Assembly (NCBI RefSeq): GCF_017848315.1
Contig: NZ_JAFKEC010000005.1
Span: 124,001-188,000, forward strand
Origin: Pseudomonas palmensis
GTDB taxonomy: Bacteria > Pseudomonadota > Gammaproteobacteria > Pseudomonadales > Pseudomonadaceae
DNA: 64,000 nucleotides
Direction: 5' to 3'
Within the stretch, counting starts at the first letter, position 1, and each line of letters begins with the position of its first letter. The position numbers and the translations under genes are program-made. The notes below the pieces were generated by a model. That model saw only the letters and a program-made list of their open reading frames with translations, ran no database searches and had not been told where the DNA came from. This document shows, one piece after another, positions 26,592 to 35,454 of this stretch.

Positions 26592-28069
26592 GGTCGGGTA
26601 GCCTCGCAGGCAAGGGGGTCGGTGAGTTGGGAGCGGTAGCGCTCGACGATGGCATCGCGGCGCGGGCGGCCATTGGCCGTGAGCAGGCCATTGGCGGTCG
26701 TGAACGGTTGTTCCAGGCGCGTCCAGCGATGCACCTGGGCGTAATCGGGCAGGGCCTGATTGGCCTGGGCCACGGCCGCTGCCAGTTCGGTGTCGGTGCA
26801 GCCCGGTTGATGTGGCCACAGCAATGCGTGGTTGTGAGCCATGGCTTCGCCATAGACGAAGGCCTGGGCGAACACCCCTCGCTGGGTCAGTTCGGCTTCG
26901 ACCCATTCGGGGTTGATGTTGCGGCCGAAGCTGGTGACGAACTGGTGTTTCTTGCGCCCCTTGATGTACAGGAACCCTTCGGCGTCCAGCTCGCCCAGGT
27001 CACCGCTGGGCCACCAGGCGTCGGTGTGCGGCGGTTGGCCCAGGTAGCCGAGCAGGGCCGAGCCCTTGATCAGCACCTCGCCGTCTTCGGCCAGCCTGAC
27101 CTGCAGGTGGGGCAGTGGCTGACCCACGCTGCCGGGGCGATGGGCCTGTGGCCGGTTCAGGCACACCACCGAGGCGCATTCCGACAGGCCGTAGCCTTCA
27201 TACACCGGCAGGCCGATGCGCTGCGCGCGGATCAGCAGTTCGGTGGCGACCCTGGCCCCGCCCACCGCGGCAAAGCGCAACGTGCGCGGGTCGAAGGCGC
27301 GCTGTTCAGCGGCGCTGACCAGCACCAGCAGCAGTTGCGGCACCAGGATCAGGCTGTGGGGCGCACGGTCGGCGAGGGTGCCGAGCAGGCGCGCAGCATC
27401 GACGCCACTTGCGCCCTGGATGCCCAGAGCCGCCAGGCTGGGGACACTCACCGTGGCCCCGGCCATCAGCGCGGCGTAGCCACCCAGGTTCTCCAGCAGG
27501 ATCGCCAGCGGCAGCAGGGTCAGGTGGTGCTGTGGCGCGGTGATTCGGCTGGCCTGCTCCAGCGCCCGGGCAACGCGCAGCATGCTCTCGGCGCCCAGGC
27601 ATACGCCCTTGGGGGTTCCGGTGGTGCCGGAGGTGAAGGTCAGCTTGGCGGTGCCCTCGGGCATCAGGTCGGGCCCCGACCATTGCCTGCGCCAGAACGC
27701 GCCGTCTTCGACATAGCCGCACGCCAGCAGTTCGGGGGCCAGGGCCGGCTCGGCAATCACCAGGCTGGCCTGGCTCTGCGCCAGGCAATGGCTGCGCTGT
27801 GCGGGGCTGAAAAAGGGCGGCAGCAGCACGCAGGTCACGCCTGCAAACAGCAATGCCAGATCCCACAGCATGGCTTCCACACCGTTATCCAGGGCCAGTG
27901 CCACGACCCTGGCCGACTCATCGCGCAGGCGTTGCTGGCGGTACTGCACCTCGGCCTGCAGCGTGGCGTAGTCCAGCTTCAACTGGTCGCCCCACAACGC
28001 AATGGCGTTGGGCGTGTGTTCGGCGTGCCTGCGCAGCACCTGTTCGAAATGCTGCAGTTCAGGCGACAT
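26588..28069 (-). CDS. AMP-binding acyl-CoA/acyl-adenylate synthetase
   Basis: A 493-residue ANL-superfamily ligase. The ATP loop LTFTSGTTGTPKG is at about 143-155, the adenine motif YEGYGLSECAS at about 305-315, and the conserved SGDLGELDAEGFLYIKGR with the ribose-binding Asp at about 380-400. The C-terminal small domain has the Lys (NGRPRRD region). GGGGAGG lies properly before the ATG at 28069, which is inside the end of the hemolysin-family gene (11-bp overlap). It activates a carboxylic acid, probably a fatty acid, for the pathway of this operon. A true long-chain acyl-CoA synthetase of central metabolism is less likely given the setting. Confidence 0.88.
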   Translation of the reverse strand: MSPELQHFEQVLRRHAEHTPNAIALWGDQLKLDYATLQAEVQYRQQRLRDESARVVALALDNGVEAMLWDLALLFAGVTCVLLPPFFSPAQRSHCLAQSQASLVIAEPALAPELLACGYVEDGAFWRRQWSGPDLMPEGTAKLTFTSGTTGTPKGVCLGAESMLRVARALEQASRITAPQHHLTLLPLAILLENLGGYAALMAGATVSVPSLAALGIQGASGVDAARLLGTLADRAPHSLILVPQLLLVLVSAAEQRAFDPRTLRFAAVGGARVATELLIRAQRIGLPVYEGYGLSECASVVCLNRPQAHRPGSVGQPLPHLQVRLAEDGEVLIKGSALLGYLGQPPHTDAWWPSGDLGELDAEGFLYIKGRKKHQFVTSFGRNINPEWVEAELTQRGVFAQAFVYGEAMAHNHALLWPHQPGCTDTELAAAVAQANQALPDYAQVHRWTRLEQPFTTANGLLTANGRPRRDAIVERYRSQLTDPLACEATRP

Positions 28070-28736
28070 GACAGGCCTCCCCGACGGCGGTAGGCAGGCC
28101 CAGGCGTGTGAACACGCCCATGTTGCGCAAATGGATGAAGCCTGCACGGATGTTGCCAACATGCACCTGGGGCTGGCTCTGGTAGTAGCTGCCCCAGTTA
28201 TGGCGTTCTTCGCCCAGGCGCAGGGGGTCGGCCGTGCACAGCCTCACTGGCTTGAGCCCAAGGCGGTGGAAGCTGTTTACCAGGCCGATGCTGCCGGTGA
28301 ACGCTACCCACTCCAGACCGCCCATGGCCAGCAGGTAGGTAACGGCAATGATGCTCAGGCGCGCGCTGCCGGTATCGGCGGCCGCCAGGTTGCCGACCTC
28401 GACGATGGCGCTGCGATCGACAGGGTTGTTCTCGGTGGCGCTGATCAAGGGGGCGATCGGCTCGTCCAGGTAGCGCTCCAGAAACAGCGCCTCACTGCTG
28501 GCCAGCCGCACACCGGCCACGGCGCACAGCGCGCCGGAGGCATCGCTGATGCCGAACAGCTGCGGCATGAACTGTGCGATATGCGCACCATGGGCCTTGC
28601 GAAAGCGCTGCTGGATGAAGGCCTCGTAGGCCGGGCGCAGGCTATCGCCGGGCAAGGCCCTGGCAAGGCTCATCACCGAACCGCCTGCGGCTGCGAAGTG
28701 CAGGGGCAGGGGGATGTTCCAGTCAGAATCGGGCAT
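28059..28736 (-). CDS. T_hemolysin-family protein (thermostable delta-VPH-like; possible acyltransferase)
   Basis: A 225-residue soluble protein of the family named after Vibrio thermostable hemolysin. Matching segments are RFRKAHGAHIAQFMPQLFG, LFLERYLDEPI, VDRSAIVEVGNLAA and FHRLGLKP. It has no signal peptide and no pore-like segment. The fold is, as I recall, grouped with GNAT/autoinducer-synthase acyltransferases, so an acyl-transfer role fits better than lysis. It is the first gene of the seven-gene operon; an AGG-rich site is in front. Hemolytic activity of the Vibrio founder may come from its product. I am confident in the family and unsure of the activity. Confidence 0.78.
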   Translation of the reverse strand: MPDSDWNIPLPLHFAAAGGSVMSLARALPGDSLRPAYEAFIQQRFRKAHGAHIAQFMPQLFGISDASGALCAVAGVRLASSEALFLERYLDEPIAPLISATENNPVDRSAIVEVGNLAAADTGSARLSIIAVTYLLAMGGLEWVAFTGSIGLVNSFHRLGLKPVRLCTADPLRLGEERHNWGSYYQSQPQVHVGNIRAGFIHLRNMGVFTRLGLPTAVGEACHVA

Positions 28737-28784
28737 CGATCACGCCTCCCGGGGTGTGTGTCGGGAGGAGTATCCGAGGCAATT

Positions 28785-28801
28785 CTTAACGGAGTCTGAA
28801 G
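28785..28801 (-). promoter_or_regulatory. Candidate response-regulator direct repeat before the seven-gene operon
   Basis: On the minus strand CTTCAG and GTTAAG stand 11 bp apart (CTTCAGACTCCGTTAAG), 49-65 bases before the first start codon. Direct half-sites with an 11-bp period are what OmpR-type regulators such as QseB and PmrA bind. The operon encodes such a regulator as its sixth gene. One half-site is imperfect. Confidence 0.35.
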
Positions 28802-28855
28802 ATCGCGAAAACAGCCAGCGGTCTGTTCAGACCGCGGCTTTCGATGCCTGTCGCA

Positions 28856-29674
28856 TCATTGCCAGGTACCGGCCGGGGCGTCGCGCAGCGCGGCGTGCAG
28901 CAGGCGCAGCACCGGGTGCTCCAGCGCAGTGCCGCTGTAGCACAGGCCCACCCGGCGACTGGGCAGCGGGCTGTTGAGCGCATGCACCTGCACCCCTTGT
29001 GCCGCGCTCACCAGCGAGTGCGGCAGCGCCGCCACGCCGACCCCGGCCGCCACCAGCAGCAGCGACTGTTGCAGCGAGCCGCTGCTGGCCACCGCCGACG
29101 CGGTGGAGTTGCCATACAGCGCCATCAGGCGCTGGTGGGAGGGGTGTTCGGGGCAGATGACCCAGGGGTACAGGCTGGTGACCGTGCCCGGCTGCCTGCC
29201 GGCTGCGCTCACCAGCACGAACGGGTCGTCCCACACCGGCAGGAACAGCTCGTCTTCGCAGCACTGTTCTTCCACCGCCAGGCGCGCATCGCCGGCACAG
29301 CCCTCGTGCAGCGTGATGTACAGGTGCGCCACCACCTGGTGGGCAAAGCGCAGAAACGCAGCGACCTGCGCGGGGCTCAGGTCCGGCTCGATGCCCAGGC
29401 TCAGGTGCTGGCGCGCATCGCTGGTGCGAAAGCGCTGGCGCAGGGCCTCGGCCTCGCTGACCAGCGCGCAGGCCTGCGGGTACAGCGAACGCGCCGCCTC
29501 GCTCACCTCCACCCCTCGCGACTGGCGGTTGAACAGGGTGGCGCCCAGGGCTTCTTCGAGCTGGCGGATGGTCACCGACAAGGTCGGCTGGCTGATGCAC
29601 AGGCGCTGGGCGGCGCTGGTGATGTTGCGTTCTTCGAACACCGCCACAAAGGCTTTGAGGTGTCGGATATCCAT
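28856..29674 (-). CDS. LysR-family transcriptional regulator
   Basis: A 272-residue LysR protein. The DNA-binding domain is at 1-60 (MDIRHLKAFVAVFEERNIT, then ISQPTLSVTIRQLEEALG), followed by a short effector domain; at 272 residues it is at the low end for the family. The ATG at 29674 gives the standard LysR beginning; a TTG seven codons upstream is possible. It is divergent from the SDR gene at 29776 across a 101-bp gap and probably controls it. The ligand is unknown. Confidence 0.85.
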   Translation of the reverse strand: MDIRHLKAFVAVFEERNITSAAQRLCISQPTLSVTIRQLEEALGATLFNRQSRGVEVSEAARSLYPQACALVSEAEALRQRFRTSDARQHLSLGIEPDLSPAQVAAFLRFAHQVVAHLYITLHEGCAGDARLAVEEQCCEDELFLPVWDDPFVLVSAAGRQPGTVTSLYPWVICPEHPSHQRLMALYGNSTASAVASSGSLQQSLLLVAAGVGVAALPHSLVSAAQGVQVHALNSPLPSRRVGLCYSGTALEHPVLRLLHAALRDAPAGTWQ

Positions 29675-29775
29675 AGGTAAGGCCGATGTCTGCAAAAGGA
29701 ATTAAGCATTTTATCTGCTGTGGCCGGCACTATACGCTTTGCGTCATCTGATAAACCAATGACGGAAGCACTTTC

Positions 29776-30501
29776 ATGAACAAACCCCTGATCATCGTGA
29801 CCGGCGCCAGCTCGGGCATCGGCGAGGCCGTCGCGCGCCTGTTCTCTGCCCAGGGCCACCCCCTGCTGCTGCTGGCCCGGCGCGTGGAGCGCCTGCTCGC
29901 ACTGGGCTTGCCCGCCACCCTGTGCAAGGGTGTCGACGTCACCGACCGCGAGGCGCTGCTGGCTGCGGTGAAGGAGGCCGAGGCGCAGTACGGCCCGGCC
30001 GATGCGATCGTCAACAATGCGGGGGTGATGCTGCTGGGTGATACCGCCACCCAGGCCCCCGAGCAGTGGGAGCGCATGCTGGATGTGAACGTCAAGGGCC
30101 TGCTCAACGGCATCCATGCGGTACTGGGCGGCATGATCGAACGCAACCACGGCACGGTGATCAACGTCGGCTCGGTGGCCGGGCGCAAGACCTTCCCCAA
30201 CCATGTGGCCTACGTGGGCACCAAGTTTGCCGTGCACGCGATCTCGGAAAACCTGCGCGAAGAAGTGGCGGCGCACAACGTGCGGGTCATCACCATCGCG
30301 CCGGGTGCGGTGGAAACCGAGCTGCTCGGCCACACCACCGATGAGGCGATCAAGTCCGGCTACCAGGACTGGAAGGCCGGCATGGGCGGCGTGGTACTGT
30401 CGGCGGACGATGTGGCCAATGCGATCCGCTACGCCTACGAACAGCCTCAGGGCGTGTGCATCCGCGAGATCGTGCTGGCGGCGACCCGCCAGCAGGCCTG
30501 A
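29776..30501 (+). CDS. SDR-family oxidoreductase
   Basis: A 241-residue classical short-chain dehydrogenase: TGASSGIGEAVA at the cofactor site, LARRVERL choosing NADP (Arg after the second strand), NNAGVM, catalytic Ser in NVGSVAGRKTF, and Tyr-Lys in YVGTKFAVH. It resembles serine/3-hydroxy-acid dehydrogenases of the YdfG group and general stress SDRs. It is divergent from a LysR gene, the probable regulator, and convergent with the TonB receptor gene 18 bases on. The substrate cannot be read from the sequence. Confidence 0.88.
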   Translation: MNKPLIIVTGASSGIGEAVARLFSAQGHPLLLLARRVERLLALGLPATLCKGVDVTDREALLAAVKEAEAQYGPADAIVNNAGVMLLGDTATQAPEQWERMLDVNVKGLLNGIHAVLGGMIERNHGTVINVGSVAGRKTFPNHVAYVGTKFAVHAISENLREEVAAHNVRVITIAPGAVETELLGHTTDEAIKSGYQDWKAGMGGVVLSADDVANAIRYAYEQPQGVCIREIVLAATRQQA

Positions 30502-30519
30502 TGGCGTGCGCGTTGCGCG

Positions 30520-33024
30520 TCAGAAGCTGTACCTGACGTTGAACATCACGTTGCGCGGGTCGCCGTAGTAGACCGAGTAGTAGTTGCCGATGCCGCTGTA
30601 GTACGTCTTGTCGAACAGGTTGTTGAGGTTGGCCGACACCTTCAGTTGCTTGCTCACGTCATACGCGGCCATCAGGCCGACCACGCCGTAGGCGTCCTGG
30701 AAGAACTTGTGGCTGGGCAGCGCCACGTCGTTGACGTCGTCGTAGAAGGTGTCGTCGACGAAGTAGGTGCGGCTCTGCCACTGCCAGTTGCCGCCCACGG
30801 TGAGCTTGTTCAGCTCGGCCGGCAGGCGGTAGCTGGTGGCGACCTTGAGCAGGTGCTGGGGCTGGTTGGTCGCCACGCGCCGGTGATCGGCGTCGTAGGA
30901 GGCCTGATAGACGTAGCCGGCGTTGATGTTCCAGTCGGGCAGGATCTCGCCGGACATTTCCAGCTCCACACCGCGGGTGGTGGCGCCCTGCACGGCGCGC
31001 ATCACTTCATTGCCGAACTCCCCGGTGGTGCCGGTCGACTGCGCCAGGTTGTCCTGCTTGAGCTCGAACAGCGCCAGGCTGGCATTCAGGCGACGGTCGA
31101 AATACTCGCCCTTGATTCCCACTTCGTAGCTTTGCCCGGTGAGCGGGTCCAGCGGCTTGTTGTCGGCACCCCGGTTGTAGGGCTGCGGCTTGAAGATGTC
31201 GGTGTAGCTGGCGTACACGGTGTGCTGGTCGTCGAGGTCGTAGGTGATGCCGGCATAGGGGATCACTTCACCGGTGTCGCGTGTGGCGGTGCGGCTGCTG
31301 CGCGGCAGCGCGTTGATGCTGTCCAGGCTCCACGCGTAGTCGGTGACCCGCGCCCCCAGCACCAGGTTGAGTGCGTCGGTGGGCTTGAGCACGACCGCAG
31401 CGTAGCCGACCTTCTGCGTGGTCTTGATATCGAAGGTCGACCACCAGGCCCAGTCGGTGGGGTAGGCGGCGTTGTTGTTCCAGTCGAAGGCATCGGGTGC
31501 CACGGCGTCGGTGCTGCCGTCGGTACGGTCCGATTGCGCGGTGGTGTGGGCATAGGTGTAGCCCACCACCAGGTCGTGGCTTCTGCCCAGCAGCGAGAAC
31601 GGGCCCTTGGCGTAGATATCGAAGGACTTCTCGTCGGTATCGGTGTTGAACTTGGCCGCACCGCCCGGGTAGTAGCCGTGGGCGACGCTGTTGTCGTTCG
31701 GGTCGACATGGGCGGTGGCCAGGCCTGCGATGATCTCGCGCGAGGCATAGTTGCGGTAGCTGGCGGTGGCCTTGAGCGACCACTCGTTGTCGAACTGGTG
31801 ATCGATGCTGGCGAATGCACGCTGGGTGCGATGGTTGCGGTAGGCCCACTTGTCCGCCGGGTTGGTGGAGCGCGAGAAGCGTACCGGCGTGCCGTTCTTG
31901 TAGAAGGCCGGCAGGTGGGTGGTGGAGGACGCGTCGTTGTCGTTCTGCTGGTACTCGTAGCCCACGCTCAGCACGGTGGCGTCAGACAGGTCGCCGTCGA
32001 GCACGCCGTAGAAGATGTCCTGTTGCTGCTTCTGGTAGTCGATGACGGTGTGCTGCTGTTCACGGGCCGCGACGAAACGCCCGCGCAGGGCGCCGCTGTC
32101 GAGCAGCGGTCCGGACACGTCCAGCTCGGTGCGGTAGTGATCCCACGAGCCTGCGCCGGCGGACACATGGCCCTGAAACTGGGCAGTGGGCCGCTTGCGC
32201 ACCAGGTTGATCACCCCCGACGGGTAGCCGATGCCGTTGACCAGCCCGGTGGCGCCCTTGAGCACCTCGACGCGGTCGTAGATCACCGAGTTGGTGATGC
32301 TGTAGTTGTCGCGCAGGTTGCCGGCGTCGGTGCTCAGGCTGGGCACGCCGTCATACTGGAAGTTCTGGATCTCGAAGCCGCGCGAGTAGAAGGTGAAGCC
32401 TTCGGAGTTCTCGCGGTTGACGGTGATGCCCGGGGTTTGCTGCATCACCTCGGACAGGTTGTTCAGGCCCTGGTCGTCCATCTGCTGGCGGGTGATCACG
32501 CTGATCGACTGCGGGGTCTTGCGCAGCGACATGTCCAGGCGCGTGGCGGTGCTGGTCTGCCCGGTGGTGTAGGAGCCGCTGCCCTCGGTGGTGCTGCCCA
32601 GGCTCCAGGCGCTGTTGATGGTGGTGGCACCCAGTTCAATGTTGTTGCCGGCGCTGTCTGGCAGCGGAACCAGGTACAGGGTCGAGGCGTCACTGCGCCC
32701 GAAGGTGAAGCCGCTGCCGGCCAGCAGTTGGGCCAGGGCCTGATCGGCGGAGTAGCTGCCCTTGACCGGTGCGCTGCGCAGGTCGGCGTCCAGGTTGCCG
32801 TCGAGCATCACGTTCTGCCCGGTCTGCTGGCTGAACACCAGCAGTGCCTGGCGCAGTTGCTGGGCGGGGATATCGAATGCCGTGTGCACGCTGACCGCCC
32901 CTGTACCGGGCGCGGGCAGCTGGGCCTGGGCCGGTTGTGCCAGCAGCGCGCAACTGATCGCGGCGCCCAGCGCCGACATGCGCCAGCACGAACCCTGGGG
33001 GAACAACGTCTGGGGTGTTGCCAT
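30520..33024 (-). CDS. TonB-dependent siderophore receptor with signalling (STN) domain
   Basis: An 834-residue outer-membrane transducer. A signal peptide (ending PAQAQ) is followed by an STN signalling domain at about 45-115 (FDIPAQQLRQALLVFSQQTG). A plug follows, with RKTPQSISVITRQQM and RGFEIQNFQYDGV, then a 22-strand barrel ending in the C-terminal Phe (FNVRYSF). The STN domain binds FecR in the periplasm, so ligand loading turns on the adjacent FecI sigma factor. Start at the ATG behind GAGGAG (33035 region); the frame is open 37 codons upstream. It resembles FiuA/FoxA-type ferric hydroxamate receptors, but the siderophore is not decided. Confidence 0.92.
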   Translation of the reverse strand: MATPQTLFPQGSCWRMSALGAAISCALLAQPAQAQLPAPGTGAVSVHTAFDIPAQQLRQALLVFSQQTGQNVMLDGNLDADLRSAPVKGSYSADQALAQLLAGSGFTFGRSDASTLYLVPLPDSAGNNIELGATTINSAWSLGSTTEGSGSYTTGQTSTATRLDMSLRKTPQSISVITRQQMDDQGLNNLSEVMQQTPGITVNRENSEGFTFYSRGFEIQNFQYDGVPSLSTDAGNLRDNYSITNSVIYDRVEVLKGATGLVNGIGYPSGVINLVRKRPTAQFQGHVSAGAGSWDHYRTELDVSGPLLDSGALRGRFVAAREQQHTVIDYQKQQQDIFYGVLDGDLSDATVLSVGYEYQQNDNDASSTTHLPAFYKNGTPVRFSRSTNPADKWAYRNHRTQRAFASIDHQFDNEWSLKATASYRNYASREIIAGLATAHVDPNDNSVAHGYYPGGAAKFNTDTDEKSFDIYAKGPFSLLGRSHDLVVGYTYAHTTAQSDRTDGSTDAVAPDAFDWNNNAAYPTDWAWWSTFDIKTTQKVGYAAVVLKPTDALNLVLGARVTDYAWSLDSINALPRSSRTATRDTGEVIPYAGITYDLDDQHTVYASYTDIFKPQPYNRGADNKPLDPLTGQSYEVGIKGEYFDRRLNASLALFELKQDNLAQSTGTTGEFGNEVMRAVQGATTRGVELEMSGEILPDWNINAGYVYQASYDADHRRVATNQPQHLLKVATSYRLPAELNKLTVGGNWQWQSRTYFVDDTFYDDVNDVALPSHKFFQDAYGVVGLMAAYDVSKQLKVSANLNNLFDKTYYSGIGNYYSVYYGDPRNVMFNVRYSF

Positions 33025-33150
33025 TTCCTTGACTCCTCGGCAGAACGACTTCGCCTGTTTGCGAATGGGTTTCATCTGCTGGTGATGACGCACGAGGAGT
33101 GCAAATGTCTGATGGGTACTGCAAATAATTTTCAATCAGCCGTCGGCGGG

Positions 33151-34131
33151 TCAGGCAGGGCAGATGATGGTCACCAGGTCGGTGTAGCGGCTCAGGCGGA
33201 TCGGCAAGGTGCGCGCCAGCACATCGAGCATCTGCTCGGGGTGCTGGCGATTGAGGATCAGGCTCACCGGGCGTGCCGCCAGGCGCTCGTCGGCGATGAA
33301 GATGCGGCCCTCGCGCCAGCGCTGCAGGTGATTGACCACCTTGGCCAGGGGCGTGTCGAAGAACACCAGGCTGCCGTTGCGCCAGGCCAGCACCTGGTCG
33401 AGTTCGGCGCGCTGCACCGGGCCGAGCCCGGCGGCGCCGAAGGTCACGGCCTCGCCCTGGCCCAGCTGTGCCTGCTGGCCGGGGATTTGCACCCCGGCAT
33501 TGTGCTCACTGACGGCCAGGTCGGCGCTGCCGGCGTCGCAGGACAGGCAGAACGCACCCTGGTGGCTGACCACGGTGCCGGCCTCGGTGTCGATGCGCAG
33601 CGGGCGGGTATCGGCGGCCACCTTGAAATAGGCCTGACCACGCAGCATGCGCAGGCGCCGCGTGGTGCCGGAAAAGTCGAGGTCCAGGGCGGTGTTGCCG
33701 GCCAGTTCGATCACGCTGCCATCGGGCAGGCGCTCGGTGCGGGTTTCACCCACGCGCGTGTGCAGGTCGGCAAACGACAGGCCGTCGCCTTTGAGCCACA
33801 GCGTGGCCGAGCCGGTGGCCACTGCGGCGGTGCACGCCGCCATGGCCAGTTGCATGAAGCGCCGCCGCGAGACGCCGCGGGCCTTGGGGGCAGGCGGCGC
33901 CTGCACGGCAGGCAGCTCGGCGGCCAGGGCCCACAGCGCTTCGAGTTCCAGGTAGGCCTTGGCATGGCGCGGGTCGGCCAGCATCCACTCAAGCCACTGC
34001 TCGTGCTCGGCCTGGCTGGCCGAGCCTTCGAAGATCAGCGCGAACCAGGCGCAGGCCTGCTGCGAGATGGGGTCGGCCTGGGGCTCGTCGGGCGAGGCCG
34101 GGGCCGGCGTGGGGAAGGGCGGTTCAGCCAT
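33151..34131 (-). CDS. FecR-family anti-sigma/signal transducer
   Basis: A 326-residue inner-membrane regulator. The N-terminal cytoplasmic part (about 1-85) has the DUF4880-like WFALIFEGSASQAEHEQWLEW. A twin-arginine-like SRRRFMQLA and one membrane segment (about 92-112) follow, then the periplasmic FecR domain with LPDGSVIELAGNTALDLDFS. A secretin-like C-terminal part is next (HLQRWREGRIFIADERLAAR). It carries the signal from the loaded receptor to the sigma factor. It lies between fecI and the receptor gene, all in one direction. Confidence 0.92.
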   Translation of the reverse strand: MAEPPFPTPAPASPDEPQADPISQQACAWFALIFEGSASQAEHEQWLEWMLADPRHAKAYLELEALWALAAELPAVQAPPAPKARGVSRRRFMQLAMAACTAAVATGSATLWLKGDGLSFADLHTRVGETRTERLPDGSVIELAGNTALDLDFSGTTRRLRMLRGQAYFKVAADTRPLRIDTEAGTVVSHQGAFCLSCDAGSADLAVSEHNAGVQIPGQQAQLGQGEAVTFGAAGLGPVQRAELDQVLAWRNGSLVFFDTPLAKVVNHLQRWREGRIFIADERLAARPVSLILNRQHPEQMLDVLARTLPIRLSRYTDLVTIICPA

Positions 34132-34186
34132 GGGTCGGGTCACTGTGCGGGCGGTGAGGTGTACAGGGGCGCATGATAGTCCACTC

Positions 34187-34684
34187 TCACTCGGACATGC
34201 CCAGCTTGAGCAATTCCAGTGCCCGCACCATGCGGCTGTAGGCGGTCTTGGGCGAAATGCCCAGGCGTTCACCGATCTCCACGTAGGTCAGGCCTTCGCC
34301 GCGCGCCAGCAGAAACACCTCGCGGCAAGGCTCGGGCATGCGCTGCATCACGCGGTTGAGCGTGGCCAGCTGGTCCTGGGCGATCACCGTGCGTTCCAGG
34401 CTCGGGGTCTTCTGCTCCAGCGCCTGCAGCTCGGTGGGCTCGACCACCTCGCCCTTGCGGTGGCGCTCGCGACGCAGGTAGTCGATGAACAGGTTGCGCG
34501 CGCACAGAAACAGGTACGCGCGAAAGTTGTCGATGGGCGTGCGCCCCAGCTGTTCGGACAGGCGGATGAAGGTCTCCTGTGTCAGGTCTGCGGCGGTGTC
34601 CTTGCAGCGCACCTGACGATTCAGGTAGTCCTGAATTTCTTCACGGTGGGCAAGGTACAACGCCTTGAGGTCTGCGCTTGACAC
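34187..34684 (-). CDS. FecI-type ECF RNA polymerase sigma factor
   Basis: A 165-residue ECF sigma factor of the iron-starvation group. Region 2 is at about 10-80 (DTAADLTQETFIRL, then LFLCARNLFIDYLRRERHR) and region 4 at about 105-160 (LNRVMQRMPEPCREVFLLAR, then GLTYVEIGERLGISPKTAYS). It should direct transcription of the receptor gene downstream when FecR signals. The start is a GTG at 34684 with a weak ribosome site; no better in-frame start is present. A Fur-box-like sequence lies 38-56 bases before it. Confidence 0.92.
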   Translation of the reverse strand: MSSADLKALYLAHREEIQDYLNRQVRCKDTAADLTQETFIRLSEQLGRTPIDNFRAYLFLCARNLFIDYLRRERHRKGEVVEPTELQALEQKTPSLERTVIAQDQLATLNRVMQRMPEPCREVFLLARGEGLTYVEIGERLGISPKTAYSRMVRALELLKLGMSE

Positions 34685-34721
34685 GAAACACCTGCGAGCT
34701 GGGGGTCAGGGAGCGCAGGAA

Positions 34722-34740
34722 GATAACAGGAATTAATATC
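34722..34740. promoter_or_regulatory. Candidate Fur box before fecI
   Basis: GATAACAGGAATTAATATC matches the 19-bp Fur consensus at 13 positions, with both outer GATAA/TATC ends intact. It lies just upstream of the sigma factor start, where Fur-iron would repress it. The mismatches fall in the central hexamer. Confidence 0.5.
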
Positions 34741-34831
34741 ATTTAAAACAACGCGGCCGAGGCGCTGGGGTAGCGTCTCTAGCGGTTCGGGAGCAATCGG
34801 GCCTGTGCCCTCTGGAGCCAGACGCTGCCCT

Positions 34832-35362
34832 TCAACGCTGGTTGAGCCAATGCTGCTGGTAGGCCCCTTGCGGGTCCTGCACCGGGCCGTGATCGGGAAA
34901 GGGCAGGTTGGCGATGCACGCAAGCTGGGCCTGGGTTGGCGCTTCGCGTCGGATGTCTGCGTGCTGCCCGGGCGGGTAGGCCCCCACCACCAGAAAGCCC
35001 GGGCTGCAATCGAGTTTGCAGTGGCCCGTGCCGGCGGGCAGCAACAGCACATCGCCTGCACTCACCTGTACTTCGCGGCCCCGCGGGCCGCCCAGTATCA
35101 GCCTTGCCTGGCCACACACCACGCCGAGCGCTTCGTGGCCCTCGGTGTGGTAGTGGTGGTAGGCGTAGATGCCATCGCGCCATTGCGCCGGCCAGCCATT
35201 GGCCTCGAAAGTGCGTTCGATTTGCGCCGCCGGATCACTGCCATGCAGCGCAATCGCGTGGGGGTAGATCAGCACCGGCAGCCGGGTATTGTTGGGCACC
35301 CAGTCGTCGGGTTGCAGCCTCAGTACCTGCGAGGCCGTTGAAGGTGTGTGTCGAGTGTTCAT
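34832..35362 (-). CDS. Cupin-domain protein (YjlB-like)
   Basis: A 176-residue single-cupin protein. The metal-site motifs are HHYHTEGHEALGVV (motif 1, with HHxHxxxHE) and GDVLLLPAGTGH (motif 2). The start ATG at 35362 has GAGGG upstream. It resembles the YjlB cupins, which lack a known function. It is encoded on the same strand as, and 92 bases after, the alpha/beta hydrolase, and could be co-transcribed. No iron-siderophore motif is visible, so its nearness to fecI may be chance. Confidence 0.8.
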   Translation of the reverse strand: MNTRHTPSTASQVLRLQPDDWVPNNTRLPVLIYPHAIALHGSDPAAQIERTFEANGWPAQWRDGIYAYHHYHTEGHEALGVVCGQARLILGGPRGREVQVSAGDVLLLPAGTGHCKLDCSPGFLVVGAYPPGQHADIRREAPTQAQLACIANLPFPDHGPVQDPQGAYQQHWLNQR

Positions 35363-35454
35363 GGTCGACCCTCGGCGATGAAGCCGGGGCGGCATCGGGT
35401 TGCCAGCCCGGCGTGGTGACAGGGAAGGGGCAGGTGGATGCCTGCCCCGGTCGT

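Noticed and set aside
30646..34176. A 1176-codon open frame on the plus strand opposite the TonB receptor and fecR genes.
   Set aside because: Shadow of GC-rich codon use; residues are Gly/Val/Ala/His-rich with no family motif, and the minus-strand genes have complete domains and ribosome sites.
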